From: Bartonella sp. WD12.1
GTDB lineage: Bacteria > Pseudomonadota > Alphaproteobacteria > Rhizobiales > Rhizobiaceae
Assembly: GCF_002022415.1 (NCBI RefSeq)
Contig: NZ_MUBG01000001.1
Span: 1,446,501-1,510,500, forward strand
Reading direction: 5' to 3'
DNA length: 64,000 nt
Positions within the stretch are counted from its first letter, which is position 1. Each line of letters opens with the position of its first letter. Positions 9,918 through 20,308 of the stretch are shown in pieces. The translations under genes and the position numbers were made by a program. The notes beneath the pieces are model-generated. The model saw only the letters and a program-made list of their open reading frames with translations, did not search any database and was not told the origin of the DNA.

Positions 9918-11900
9918 TCAATCACGTGCCAGAGCAATCACAGGATCAAGCTGTGAAGCCTTGCGTGCTGGAAAAAAACCAAAACACACTCCAATAAAGG
10001 CTGAAAAAACAAAGGCTATAACGATTGAATTTATCGTATAAACCAATTGAATAGGTAGAGACAACAGCGAAAACAAGCTGCCAACAGAAAGCCCTAAAAG
10101 AATCCCAAAACTCCCACCAATTGCACACATCAAAACTGCTTCGATTAGAAATTGTTGTAAAATATCACTCTGACGTGCACCAACCGCCATGCGCACGCCA
10201 ATCTCACTGATCCGTTCAGAAACAGTCACAAGCATAATATTCATCACCCCAATGCCCCCCACAATCAGTGAAATTGCTGCAATTGAAGTCACTAAAAGCG
10301 TTAAAATCTGTGTACTCTGCATAAGACGTTGACGAAACGATTCCGAATTTCTAATGAAAAAATCTTCCTGACCATGTCGCGCAATTAAAAAACGTCGTAC
10401 TTCAGTTTCTGCTAATTTTGAATCGACATCATCAGCAATTTTTACAGTAATTGCACGAACAATTGTGGTTCCAAGAAAACGGGTTTGCACAGCAGTATAA
10501 GGTAAATAAACCTGGAGTGTATTTGATACACCTGCCTCATTGTTTGAAGCCACAACACCAATAATACGCGCAGGCACCTTACCCACACGCACCACCTTCC
10601 CAACAGGACTTTCATGACTATGAGGAAAAAGAGAAGCAATGGCTTCCTTTTCAATCACCAAATCAACTGCTCGATCGCGTACACTTTGTCGATTAAACAA
10701 TTGTCCTTCAACAACACTAAACCCATGTGTCTTAAAAAATTGTTCTCCCACACCAACAACCACAGCACTGGCCTCAATACCCCCGTAATAAACTGTTGAA
10801 CTCACTGAAATCTGAGGTGTTACACCATCAACATAAGGTAGTCCCGATAACGCTTGAGCATCATCTTCAACCAAACTTGTTATCTTGTCTGCTAGTGGAT
10901 CAGAAAAACTCTTACCCGGTAAAATTGTTAATATATTTGTGCCCAAACTCTTAAAATTTTCAAGAATTTTCTTTTGGGTCCCATTACCCAAAGACACCAT
11001 CGCAATAACTGACGCAATACCAATAATCACCCCAAGCATTGTTAAAAAAGTCCGCATCCTGTGTGCATTCATTGCAAACAAAGCCATAGTAAATGCTTCA
11101 TAGAAACGATCTATAAAAGAACGAAAAACCCCAAGCCGTTGATGATCTTTTAGATCTTGCCCCTCATGAAGAAGTCCAATATCACTTCTTACCTTTTTAA
11201 CTTTTGATACATTATCGGAAATAATTTCCCCATCACTAATCTCAATAATGCGCTGTGCCCTTTGAGCTATATCTAAATCATGAGTCACAATAACAATGGT
11301 GCGCCCTTCTTGATGAAGCTCGTCTAAAATACGTAAAACTTCTTGGCCACTGTGTTTATCTAGTGCACCTGTTGGTTCATCTGCAAGAATAACATCAGCA
11401 TCATTCATTAAGGCACGAGCAATCGACACACGTTGTTGTTGACCGCCTGAAAGCTGATTAGGGCGATGGTTCATGCGCTCACCCATCCCTAAACGTGTCA
11501 AAAGACTTTGTGCTCGCTTTCTTCGTATTGCCGATGCACACCGCGCATAAATGGCTGGCATTTCAACATTCCCAAGAGCTGTCAATTCATGCAACAAATG
11601 ATAACGCTGAAAAATAAATCCAAAATGATTGCGCCGTAAAGCTGACAAGTCATCTGCTGAAAGTGAAGCTATCTCTTTTCCTGAAACCCAATAACGCCCC
11701 CCACTTGGTCGATCAAGGCAACCTAAAATATTCATCAACGTGGATTTTCCTGAACCAGAAGCCCCTACAATAGCTACCATTTCACCACGCTTAATAGTTA
11801 AATTAATATTTTTTAAAATAGGAACCAGCGTTTCACCTGCACGAAATTCGCGCGTAATATTTTCCAAGACAAGGACAGCATCTGTCTGCTTTGTTTCCAT
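9918..11900 (-). CDS. macB: MacB-like ABC exporter, fused ATPase and permease
   Basis: MacB proteins are inner-membrane ABC transporters that drive export of macrolides, lipopeptides or toxins through a periplasmic adaptor and an outer-membrane channel. The 660-residue product has an N-terminal ATPase (Walker A GASGSGKST, signature LSGGQQQRVSIARAL, Walker B VILADEPTGAL). A transmembrane helix follows near residues 285-307, then a large periplasmic domain, then three C-terminal helices in the FtsX-like permease (from about residue 535), including SERISEIGVRMAVGAR. The length matches MacB (about 650). It is the last gene of a three-gene operon, 3 bases after the adaptor. The substrate is unknown. 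Confidence 0.93.
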   Translation of the reverse strand: METKQTDAVLVLENITREFRAGETLVPILKNINLTIKRGEMVAIVGASGSGKSTLMNILGCLDRPSGGRYWVSGKEIASLSADDLSALRRNHFGFIFQRYHLLHELTALGNVEMPAIYARCASAIRRKRAQSLLTRLGMGERMNHRPNQLSGGQQQRVSIARALMNDADVILADEPTGALDKHSGQEVLRILDELHQEGRTIVIVTHDLDIAQRAQRIIEISDGEIISDNVSKVKKVRSDIGLLHEGQDLKDHQRLGVFRSFIDRFYEAFTMALFAMNAHRMRTFLTMLGVIIGIASVIAMVSLGNGTQKKILENFKSLGTNILTILPGKSFSDPLADKITSLVEDDAQALSGLPYVDGVTPQISVSSTVYYGGIEASAVVVGVGEQFFKTHGFSVVEGQLFNRQSVRDRAVDLVIEKEAIASLFPHSHESPVGKVVRVGKVPARIIGVVASNNEAGVSNTLQVYLPYTAVQTRFLGTTIVRAITVKIADDVDSKLAETEVRRFLIARHGQEDFFIRNSESFRQRLMQSTQILTLLVTSIAAISLIVGGIGVMNIMLVTVSERISEIGVRMAVGARQSDILQQFLIEAVLMCAIGGSFGILLGLSVGSLFSLLSLPIQLVYTINSIVIAFVFSAFIGVCFGFFPARKASQLDPVIALARD

Positions 11901-11903
11901 GTT

Positions 11904-13112
11904 TTAGATCTCGTCTTCGCTTTGCCAATCGGTATCTTCTAAGATCAATCCACCGCTTGAACCGGTAATGACTACATCACCCTCATTTAATCCTGAAACA
12001 ACCTCAGCCATCACCTTATTATTGAGCCCAATAGTCACCTGTTTTGCAACCACCTTATTTTTACCAACCAAAAGCCGAACCCACGCTTTATGTTTTTTTG
12101 TCTCATCATGTAAAGCATCACTTGGCACTAACAACACATTGCGAGAACGCCCTAAGATAATATGAACTTGAGCCGTCATATAAGTGCGCAAAAAATTGTC
12201 TTTATTGTCCACATGTACAAGCCCATTATAATAGATAGCTGATGATGCTAAAGCACTACTCCCTCCAGACATCTCGGGGTGAATGCTAATATCATTACGA
12301 ATAGCTTCAGGTGCAGGCTCTATCGTTTCTAATATCCCATTATAACGGCGCTGTGAATCACCAAAAATCGTGAAATAAAGTGCTTGTCCAGCGTGAACTT
12401 TCAAAATATCAGCTTCTGAAATTTGCGCTTTCACTGTCATTTTTGACAAATCCCCTAAAATAACAATTGTTGGCACTGACTGAACTGCATTAACATTTTG
12501 TCCCTCTTCAACAACCGTTGCTAAAACCGTTCCTGATGAAGGCGCTGTTATCCGCGTATAGCTTAAATTAACCTCTGCACTTTTAACATCAATTTGTGCT
12601 TGCACAATTTGTTCTCGAAGCTGAGCAATCTGAGCTTCACGTATTTTTACTTGTATCATTGCTTCATCAAAGTTAGCACGTGAAACCGCCTGTGCTTTGA
12701 CCATATCTTTTTGACGTGCCAAATTTTTCTGCGCTAAAGTAAGGTGAGCTTCTTGTTCTACTAAACTGGCATAATAATGAGACAAAACAGCTTTTTTCCT
12801 TTTCAGATCATTTTCCTGATCTGTGGGATCAATCTCTGCCAATAAATCTCCCTCTTTCACAACACTACCAGGAGAAACATGCACCGCAATGACACGCCCT
12901 GTCGCGCGTGCACCAACAGCAACAAGCCGATAAGGGCGCACAATACCAGAAGCTAAAACACTTTCTTCAATATCACCACGTTTCACCACTGCTGTGATAT
13001 AAGCCTGGGTGGAATTTCCAAAAAAAAGAATACGGATAAACCCTAAAAACACGACAAGAAAAGCCACAATGCATAAAATAAGCTTTTTGCGTTTCATGTT
13101 GTATTTCATCAT
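11904..13112 (-). CDS. macA: MacA-like periplasmic adaptor (membrane fusion protein)
   Basis: This adaptor links the MacB-like pump to the outer-membrane factor. The 402-residue protein has an N-terminal membrane anchor (about residues 9-30), a lipoyl/biotinyl-type hairpin domain beginning VKRGDIEESVLASG and GRVIAVHVSPGSVVKEGD, and an alpha-helical hairpin rich in A, Q and E (about residues 105-185). A return lipoyl half follows (ITAPSSGTVLATVVEEG), then a beta-barrel domain. The start overlaps the preceding stop in an ATGA arrangement, so translation is coupled. Confidence 0.92.
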   Translation of the reverse strand: MMKYNMKRKKLILCIVAFLVVFLGFIRILFFGNSTQAYITAVVKRGDIEESVLASGIVRPYRLVAVGARATGRVIAVHVSPGSVVKEGDLLAEIDPTDQENDLKRKKAVLSHYYASLVEQEAHLTLAQKNLARQKDMVKAQAVSRANFDEAMIQVKIREAQIAQLREQIVQAQIDVKSAEVNLSYTRITAPSSGTVLATVVEEGQNVNAVQSVPTIVILGDLSKMTVKAQISEADILKVHAGQALYFTIFGDSQRRYNGILETIEPAPEAIRNDISIHPEMSGGSSALASSAIYYNGLVHVDNKDNFLRTYMTAQVHIILGRSRNVLLVPSDALHDETKKHKAWVRLLVGKNKVVAKQVTIGLNNKVMAEVVSGLNEGDVVITGSSGGLILEDTDWQSEDEI

Positions 13113-14611
13113 AATTGAACTTTTTCTCCCTCATTTACTCTCACCTGTAAACCCGTCACTCTATCCACTATTTCCGGGCGTGAAACATCAACCACACCAT
13201 CCCAACCACCACCTAATGCTTTCATCAAAGCAATATACTGTAAAGCTACACTAACACAGCTATTTTTAAGCGCCATTTGCGCAGAATAATATGAACGACG
13301 CGCATCTAAAAACTCAAAGAAACTAATATTCCCATTCTCAAAAAGGAGCTGGGAAAGCTTTAATGAACGCAAAGCAGCTGCATTTGCAACTGTCAGCTTT
13401 TCTAAACGCTGATGTTCCTTATAAAGTCTCACCAGCGCATTTTCTACATCTTCTAAAGCACCTAACACTTCTGCACGGTAAGTAATAAACGCTTGATCAC
13501 GCTGTGCACGCGCCACTTCAACCGATGCTGCTCTCTGCCCTCCATCAAAAAAAGGAAAATTAAGACCAGGCCCAAAAGACCACCCAATAGTTGAATTTTT
13601 TCCCAAATGGCCAATCTGTGTTGCTACTGTTGAAATACGGCCCGTTAAGGTGAGCGACGGATAAAGATCTGCCTCGCGCTGACCAATGCGCGCTGTAGCT
13701 TGGGCATATTGGCGCTCTGCACGTCGTAAATCTGGACGCGTTAACAAAATATCAGCTGGAATTCCTGCAGGTATCGGCCATTGTGATTGTGGAATTGCCC
13801 CTTCTTTTTTAGCACTCTTTTGCAAAAAAACCTCTAAAGCTGTAGGAACACGACCAGTCAACACAGAAAGACGATGAATGCTCATCGCTAAATTAGCTTC
13901 CATCTGAAATATATCGGCCTCTGTGTTAGCCATTTGTGCTTGCGCATTTGAAAAATCAAGTTCTGAAGCCTCACCAGCTGCCAATTTAGTACGCATAAGT
14001 TCAAAAGTTTTTCGCTGCGACACAACAATCTGGCGTGCAATCAACAGTTTTTGTTGCCAACCACGCATCTCCACATAATTTGTTGCCACATCTCCCAACA
14101 ATGTTACCATTGTTGCTCGCATATCTTCTACAGCACTATCAAGACCATAACGAGCCGCCTCAACTGCTCGCTTATGACCCCCAAAAAGATCAAGCTCCCA
14201 GCTGGCATCAAAACCACCACGATATTGACTTAAAAGTACATCAGGCTGTTCAGAAAAACGATTGCCCGAAATTAAACTAGACACACTTGGTGCAAGATAC
14301 CCCGCTACTTGCCCCACACTGGCACGTGCTTCACGAACACGTGCTTTTGCAACAGCAACGTTATTATTGCCAGATATCGCATCATCGATTAACTCATCTA
14401 AAACAGGATCATTGAAACGCCGCCACCATCCCGCAAGTGCAACTGGATGGTCAGATATTTGAGCAGACCGCTTCCCCCAAACTGCTGGAACACTGAAAGA
14501 TGTCTTATGATAATCAGGGCCAACAGCACATCCTGACAACATCAAAAATACACAAAGGAAACTATAGTAAAGATTCTTTGAAGCAATCCACTTTAAAGTA
14601 CTTATCCGCAT
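13109..14611 (-). CDS. NodT-family outer-membrane efflux lipoprotein (TolC-like)
   Basis: This is the outer-membrane channel of the tripartite exporter. The start is ATG 14611, with an AGGAGG site six bases ahead; an in-frame TTG upstream lacks that support. The signal peptide ends with lipobox LMLSGC, followed by AVGPDYHKT, the hallmark of the NodT/OprM branch. Two outer-membrane efflux repeats follow; the first contains NNVAVAKARVREARASVGQ and the second ILLTRPDLRRAERQYAQA. The 500-residue length is usual. It opens the operon and overlaps the adaptor gene by 4 nt. Confidence 0.93.
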   Translation of the reverse strand: MRISTLKWIASKNLYYSFLCVFLMLSGCAVGPDYHKTSFSVPAVWGKRSAQISDHPVALAGWWRRFNDPVLDELIDDAISGNNNVAVAKARVREARASVGQVAGYLAPSVSSLISGNRFSEQPDVLLSQYRGGFDASWELDLFGGHKRAVEAARYGLDSAVEDMRATMVTLLGDVATNYVEMRGWQQKLLIARQIVVSQRKTFELMRTKLAAGEASELDFSNAQAQMANTEADIFQMEANLAMSIHRLSVLTGRVPTALEVFLQKSAKKEGAIPQSQWPIPAGIPADILLTRPDLRRAERQYAQATARIGQREADLYPSLTLTGRISTVATQIGHLGKNSTIGWSFGPGLNFPFFDGGQRAASVEVARAQRDQAFITYRAEVLGALEDVENALVRLYKEHQRLEKLTVANAAALRSLKLSQLLFENGNISFFEFLDARRSYYSAQMALKNSCVSVALQYIALMKALGGGWDGVVDVSRPEIVDRVTGLQVRVNEGEKVQL

Positions 14612-14668
14612 CCGCCCTCCTTGCGTGGTCTTCAAATCAACTTAGCTATGTTCCTTCAAGCATTTATT

Positions 14669-15484
14669 TCAAACTTCACGTGAAAAATCAAATACTGTCT
14701 GTACTGGAACGTGATCAGAAGGTTGAGGTTCCCCCCGTGCAGTACGAAAAATCGAAAGATCATCCATAAAAGGCGCTAAATCTGGTGAAGACCAAATATG
14801 ATCAAGCCGCCGCCCACGGTCAGAAAGAGCAAAATCGCGTGCACGATAACTCCACCAGGTATAAAGCTTAGCAGGAACTGGAAATTTAATGCGCATCAAA
14901 TCAACCCATCCCCCTTCACGGCATAATGCTTGTAAACGCTCTGTTTCAACCGGTGTATGACTGACAACATTCAATAATTTCTTATGAGACCACACATCAT
15001 CTTCTAAAGGAGCAATATTTAAATCACCCAGCAAAATAGAAGATAAACCATCACCCTGATCAGCTCGGATAGAAGACATTTCGTCCAAAAAATCCAACTT
15101 ATGACGAAATTTTTCATTCACATTAACATCAGGCTCATCACCCCCAGCAGGAACATAAAAATTATGAATCCGAATTGTCCTACCACAGGAGTGAACAATC
15201 ACTGAAAGATAACGGCTTTCTTCCTTTTGACAAAAAAAATGCTTTTCAACATCAAACAAAGGCAAACGCGAAACAATTGCCACACCATGGTAAGATTTTT
15301 GACCACTTAGTGCAATATGCTCATAACCTGCTGCTTCAAAAGCCTCACGTGGGAATAAATGATCTGGACATTTAGTTTCTTGTAAACACAAAATATCTGG
15401 AGCAAAAAGATCCAAATACCCAAGAACTTGTGCAAGGCGTAAACGAATAGAATTAATATTCCAAGTAGCGATACGAAAAAACAT
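14669..15484 (-). CDS. xthA: Exodeoxyribonuclease III
   Basis: ExoIII is the main AP endonuclease and 3' repair exonuclease of base-excision repair. The product starts FRIATWNINSIRLR and continues with ILCLQETKCPD, where the glutamate binds metal. Further family motifs are the HNFYVPAGGDEPD segment, the LLGDLNIAP box and the C-terminal SDHVPV. At 271 residues it has the normal size. The ATG at 15484 shares one base with the lolA stop (TGATG), so the two are translationally coupled; the in-frame codon before it is TTG. Confidence 0.95.
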   Translation of the reverse strand: MFFRIATWNINSIRLRLAQVLGYLDLFAPDILCLQETKCPDHLFPREAFEAAGYEHIALSGQKSYHGVAIVSRLPLFDVEKHFFCQKEESRYLSVIVHSCGRTIRIHNFYVPAGGDEPDVNVNEKFRHKLDFLDEMSSIRADQGDGLSSILLGDLNIAPLEDDVWSHKKLLNVVSHTPVETERLQALCREGGWVDLMRIKFPVPAKLYTWWSYRARDFALSDRGRRLDHIWSSPDLAPFMDDLSIFRTARGEPQPSDHVPVQTVFDFSREV

Positions 15485-16122
15485 CAATTTCCATTCCGAT
15501 TGCGCGATACTGCAATATTTTTATAAGGAATCGTAAACATTCCATCAGCAAACCGAATCCCCGTGCGCACGTTCATAATTTGAACTGTTGTTTCTAAATT
15601 CTGCTGATCAACAACCGTCCACTGGCGCAAACTATAGTCTTTAGAATCAAAAATCATTCTTATTTGCCCTTTGCCAATGCTTTTATCATGCAAAACAATC
15701 GTTATCACCCCAGGATCTTCACGAAGCGCTAATAAATTCTTCGATGATATATTAATTTCATCATCCAATAAAAATTTCATCGGTGTTTGAGAAAGTTGAT
15801 AAAAGTTCCAAGTATTGAGCGCACGATTGTTCACACCCACTATTTTGCCATCCGCTATAATCTGCAAAGGTACCCCTTTATAACCAAAACGAATCTTACC
15901 AGGACGCTCTAAATAAAATGTTCCTTCAGTCATTTTGCCCTTTGGGCTAAACTGAATAAAATCCCCTGTCATCGTTTTAATTTCCGAAAAATGACTAGCT
16001 ATAGCCTGAGCCCGCGCTACCTGACGAGATGACTGCGCAAAAGAAGGCACAGCCAACAGCACACAAACAATAAAACCAAAAACAATAAATGCTCTTCTTG
16101 ATGATAAATAATATGTCATCAC
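15484..16122 (-). CDS. lolA: Outer-membrane lipoprotein carrier LolA
   Basis: LolA carries lipoproteins across the periplasm from LolCDE to the outer membrane. The 212-residue precursor has a signal peptide (hydrophobic residues about 10-28, cleavage near SFAQSS). The family segment TMTGDFIQFSPKGKMTEGTFYLERPGKIRF follows in two blocks, with YKGVPLQIIADG behind it. It lies between ftsK and xthA in the same direction, an order I recall from other Rhizobiales. A 151-base gap separates it from ftsK. Confidence 0.92.
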   Translation of the reverse strand: MMTYYLSSRRAFIVFGFIVCVLLAVPSFAQSSRQVARAQAIASHFSEIKTMTGDFIQFSPKGKMTEGTFYLERPGKIRFGYKGVPLQIIADGKIVGVNNRALNTWNFYQLSQTPMKFLLDDEINISSKNLLALREDPGVITIVLHDKSIGKGQIRMIFDSKDYSLRQWTVVDQQNLETTVQIMNVRTGIRFADGMFTIPYKNIAVSRNRNGN

Positions 16123-16273
16123 ACAGACAACGCTCCTAATCGCTTAAAATAACACATGCTCATTTGAAAATATAAGCAGCAAATTTCAAAATATAATAAG
16201 TATCAAACAGCGCCTTTAACTCATCAGTATTTATCAAGGCATTGTTTAAAAAATTCATTGAAAGGCTTTTACT

Positions 16274-18763
16274 TTAGCACGGCTCTTCTTCAGCAGGTAC
16301 TAAAATTTCTCGTTTTCCCGCATGATTAGCAGAGCTAATGATTCCTTCTTCTTCCATTCGCTCAATCAGTGAAGCAGCACGGTTATATCCAATCCCTAAA
16401 CGGCGCTGAATATAAGAAGTTGAAACTCTACGATCACGCAAAACAACTGCAACAGCTTGACTATAAGGATCATTTTCTGCAGGAGAGACAAGCGAAACAT
16501 CAACGCCATGATCTGCCGTTTCTTGTGTAACAGCCTCTAAATAATCAGGCTGCGCTTGAGCTTTCAGATGAGCAACAACCTGCTCAACTTCATTATCAGC
16601 AACAAAAGGACCATGAACACGTTGAATACGCCCCCCTCCCATCATAAAAAGCATATCCCCTTGCCCAAGCAACTGTTCAGCTCCTTGTTCACCAAGAATT
16701 GTCCGACTATCAATCTTTGAACTAACAGAAAAAGAAATGCGTGTAGGAAAATTAGCTTTAATCGTACCCGTAATAACATCCACCGAAGGACGCTGCGTGG
16801 CCATAATCACATGAATACCAGCAGCACGCGCCATTTGTGCTAAACGTTGAACTGCTCCTTCAATATCTTTCCCCGCAACAAGCATTAAATCTGCCATTTC
16901 ATCAATAATAACAACAATATAGGGCATAGGGTTTAAATCGAGAGCTTCTGTCTCATAAAGGGGCTCACCAGTCGTGCGATCAAATCCCACTTGGACCGTT
17001 CGTGTCAATGTCTCTCCCTGACTTTGTGCTTCTTTTAAACGCGCATTAAACCCATCAATATTACGAACGCCAACTTTTGACATTTTACTATAGCGCTCTT
17101 CCATTTCACGCACAGCCCATTTAAGAGCAATCACTGCTTTTTTAGGATCTGTTACCACTGGCGTTAATAAATGTGGAATACCGTCATAAATCGAAAGCTC
17201 AAGCATCTTAGGGTCTATCATAATTAAACGACATTGCTCAGGTGTCATACGATAAAGAAGCGACAAAATCATTGTGTTAATGGCAACAGATTTACCCGAA
17301 CCAGTGGTACCTGCCACCAAGAGATGCGGCATCTTTGCTAAATCTGCAATTACCGTTTCACCGCCTATTGTTTTACCTAAAGCAAGCGCCAAGTTTGCTT
17401 TGTTGTGCACAAATTCTTGAGCTTGCAAAATTTCCCGCAAATAAACCGTCTCACGCATTGCATTGGGCAACTCTATACCAATCACATTGCGCCCTGGAAC
17501 AACAGCAACACGTGCTGAAATTGCACGCATTGAACGGGCAATATCATCAGCTAAACCAATAACACGTGAAGATTTAATACCAGCTGCTGGCTCAAATTCA
17601 TATAAAGTCACAACTGGCCCAGGGCGTGCATTAATCATTTTACCCTTAACACCAAAATCTAATAAGATTGTCTCAAGTTCACGAGAATTTTCTTTTAAAG
17701 CAGTAGGAGACAATCTCGCATCTTTCTCAGTGGGTGGAAAAACAGCAAGATAATCCAAAAGTGGAAGTGTAAAACCATTTTTTGAAACAACTTTTGATGG
17801 CTTAAAAACACGGCCCTTGGGAAAAGAAACAGATTCTTTACGGTGGTAAGACTCTTGCTTTCCTTCTTCTTCAAAAAAAACCGGCTCAACCCGACCAAAT
17901 ACATTTTCTTCCCCCTTAGAGAGCCAATTTTGCTGCTCAGAAAGATCATCTCGTTTCTTAGAATTCTTTCTCCATGAAAAAAGACGCCCCAAACGCGCTT
18001 GTAAAAAATAAAGAAAATGCAAAACTGCTCCAAAAACTGTAACAAAAAAACCAAATGGCACTTCATAGATAGAGCGATGTGCCTCTTCCTCCTCGTCAAT
18101 GACTGAATCTGTTATTTTGACTTTTTTATTTTTTTGTTTCTTTTTGTCATCATTCTTACACCGCCATGCCACATTGCCAGCAACAGCAGCCATCACAAAA
18201 CCTAAAGGAGCAAGAAAAACGCCTATAAAAGCAATTTGTAAGGAAGAACAAGAAGCAAAAAAGGAAGGAAAAAATAAATAAGCAGTATTTAAAATTTTAT
18301 CACCCACAACGCCTCCAAAGCCAATCGGCAATGGCCAACGCGTAAAAGAGGCAAAATGTGTCAACAAAGCAAAAACAGTTGAAAAATAAATCGCTGATAC
18401 CACCCACAAAAAAAGACGAAATATAAAATTATGAATATCTTTTTGTGCTAACAATAAAAGTGACCAAAAAAATGGGGGTAATAAAATGCACAAACTCGCC
18501 AAACCAAAAAACTGTATAGCAAAATCTGAAAAAATCGCACCAGGCCACCCCATAAGATTTGTAACCTCATGAGCATTGGCATAAGTCAATGATGGATCTA
18601 CAACATTCCATGTTGCCAAAGCTAAAACACAAAAAATAATAAGACCCAAAAGCCCAAGCCCAATGAAGGCACCAATCTGACGCAAAAATAAATTCACAAG
18701 ACGTGGACTTTGATAATCAAGCCTTTCTAATAAATGATCAGAAGACAAACCTTGGCGCATCAA
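16274..18763 (-). CDS. ftsK: DNA translocase FtsK
   Basis: FtsK is a septum-bound DNA pump that clears and unlinks chromosome ends and activates Xer recombination. The 829-residue protein has four or five N-terminal membrane segments (about residues 25-205) and a charged linker with a KKKQKNKKVK run. The motor domain carries Walker A GTTGSGKSVA near residue 484 and Walker B VVIIDEMADLM, and a C-terminal winged-helix gamma domain ends the protein. GQGDMLFMMGGGRIQRVHGP is a strong family mark. The linker is short compared with E. coli FtsK but usual for alphaproteobacteria. A tyrosine recombinase it could partner lies at 27.9 kb. Confidence 0.96.
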   Translation of the reverse strand: MMRQGLSSDHLLERLDYQSPRLVNLFLRQIGAFIGLGLLGLIIFCVLALATWNVVDPSLTYANAHEVTNLMGWPGAIFSDFAIQFFGLASLCILLPPFFWSLLLLAQKDIHNFIFRLFLWVVSAIYFSTVFALLTHFASFTRWPLPIGFGGVVGDKILNTAYLFFPSFFASCSSLQIAFIGVFLAPLGFVMAAVAGNVAWRCKNDDKKKQKNKKVKITDSVIDEEEEAHRSIYEVPFGFFVTVFGAVLHFLYFLQARLGRLFSWRKNSKKRDDLSEQQNWLSKGEENVFGRVEPVFFEEEGKQESYHRKESVSFPKGRVFKPSKVVSKNGFTLPLLDYLAVFPPTEKDARLSPTALKENSRELETILLDFGVKGKMINARPGPVVTLYEFEPAAGIKSSRVIGLADDIARSMRAISARVAVVPGRNVIGIELPNAMRETVYLREILQAQEFVHNKANLALALGKTIGGETVIADLAKMPHLLVAGTTGSGKSVAINTMILSLLYRMTPEQCRLIMIDPKMLELSIYDGIPHLLTPVVTDPKKAVIALKWAVREMEERYSKMSKVGVRNIDGFNARLKEAQSQGETLTRTVQVGFDRTTGEPLYETEALDLNPMPYIVVIIDEMADLMLVAGKDIEGAVQRLAQMARAAGIHVIMATQRPSVDVITGTIKANFPTRISFSVSSKIDSRTILGEQGAEQLLGQGDMLFMMGGGRIQRVHGPFVADNEVEQVVAHLKAQAQPDYLEAVTQETADHGVDVSLVSPAENDPYSQAVAVVLRDRRVSTSYIQRRLGIGYNRAASLIERMEEEGIISSANHAGKREILVPAEEEPC

Positions 18764-18969
18764 TCAATTCCAAATATAAAACTTGTTCATAAAAATTGGT
18801 TTCACAGCTTATAGTTAAAAACATTACAGCTTATAGTTTTAAAATATTAATGCCATTTTAACTATTCTTATTACAACAATTTCTTACTTAAAACTGTAAA
18901 AATAATTTTAAAAAGGGTATTAATTTCATTTAAGAGCTAATAAACTACACAAAAGGAGAAAGAAATGTA

Positions 18970-20214
18970 GTGTCTTTTAATATGAATCAAAATATAAAAC
19001 AATGTGATCTCCTCATCGCAGGGGGAGCAATTGTTGGTCTAACACTTGCGGTAGCACTCAAACAAGCCGCTCCTGAGTTGAAAATAAACATTGTCGACGC
19101 CCCCCCTCAAGAGAATACACCTAGTAAAAAAAGGCAAGCGCTCGCTATTTCCGCTGCTTCTATTCGTATGTTAAAGCAATTGCAATGCTGGGAACATATC
19201 AAGCCTCATGCTCAACCTATTCATTCAATGCTCATCACCGATGCACGCATTAATGATCCTTTCAAACCAACCCTTTTAACCTTTGAAGGAGATGTTACCC
19301 CTGGCGAGCCCTTTGCCGCTATGATTGAAAATAAAGAGCTTACTGCTGCTTTAAAAAAATGTGTAAAAGAACTGAATATCTCTTTCATCAAAACTGCACG
19401 TGTTGTTGATTTTCACCAAGAAGACAACCACACAACTGTTACCTTGAGCAATAAAGAAATTTGGCAAACACAACTGCTAATCGCAGCCGATGGAACACGT
19501 TCCAAATTACGTGAGAAAGCAAACCTTAAAAACTTTGTGCACCCCTATAAACAAACAGCAATCATATGCACAATCGAACATGAAAAACCCCATTATGGTC
19601 AAGCCATTCAACATTTCTTGCCTGCCGGGCCTTTTGCTCTTTTGCCTCTTAAAGGCAATCGATCAGCCATCGTATGGAATGAAGACCATCAAACCGCTCA
19701 ATATTACCTTAAAGCTGATCCTCTTATTTTTGAAACAGAACTTGAAAAACGTATTGGTCATCGATTTGGAAAGCTAACTTGGGATGGTGAACGCCAAGGA
19801 TTTCCCTTGGCTCTTTCGCTAGCATATTCTTGCATTAAACCTCGTTTTGCTCTTGTGGGAGATGCTGCCCACACAATTCACCCCATTGCAGGTCAAGGTC
19901 TTAACCTAGGGCTGCGTGATAGTGCAGCTTTGGCTGAAGTTATTATTAAAACAGCACGGTTAGGTCTTGATATCGGATCAATCATCGCTCTTGAACACTA
20001 TCAAAGCTGGCGACGTTTTGAAACCGTGCGTATGGCCTTGAGTAATGACTGGATCAACAAGCTTTTTTCTAATGACACCCTATTTTTGAGAGTATTGCGT
20101 GATATTGGTCTTGGGCTTGTTAATCAGAGACCAAAAATTAAAAAATATTTCATTCAAGAAGCTTCCGGCCTTACCCAAAATGCTCCCCGCCTTTTACGCG
20201 GACTCCCGCTCTAA
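18970..20214 (+). CDS. UbiH/COQ6-family FAD monooxygenase
   Basis: These flavoproteins hydroxylate the ubiquinone ring. The start is GTG 18970, eleven bases after GGAG; an in-frame ATG at 18982 is too far from that site. The dinucleotide fold is DLLIAGGAIVGLTLAVAL, in which the family GxGxxG appears as GGAIVG. The central box is LLIAADGTRSKLRE and the FAD box is FALVGDAAHTIHPIAGQG. The 414 residues are typical. The family has several positions of ring attack (UbiH, UbiF, UbiI, UbiL types), and I cannot tell which applies. Confidence 0.9.
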   Translation: MSFNMNQNIKQCDLLIAGGAIVGLTLAVALKQAAPELKINIVDAPPQENTPSKKRQALAISAASIRMLKQLQCWEHIKPHAQPIHSMLITDARINDPFKPTLLTFEGDVTPGEPFAAMIENKELTAALKKCVKELNISFIKTARVVDFHQEDNHTTVTLSNKEIWQTQLLIAADGTRSKLREKANLKNFVHPYKQTAIICTIEHEKPHYGQAIQHFLPAGPFALLPLKGNRSAIVWNEDHQTAQYYLKADPLIFETELEKRIGHRFGKLTWDGERQGFPLALSLAYSCIKPRFALVGDAAHTIHPIAGQGLNLGLRDSAALAEVIIKTARLGLDIGSIIALEHYQSWRRFETVRMALSNDWINKLFSNDTLFLRVLRDIGLGLVNQRPKIKKYFIQEASGLTQNAPRLLRGLPL

Positions 20215-20308
20215 ATGAATACAAAGCACCCCTCACCTCCCTCTTTTTAAACTGTAAAAGCCCTTATTTACACAACCAAACCTATACGCATCTTTCACAA
20301 ACAAAATG

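Noticed and set aside
14669..14769. Plus-strand frame 14500-14769 overlapping the xthA end
   Set aside because: It is the shadow of the xthA and efflux lipoprotein genes, with no features of its own.
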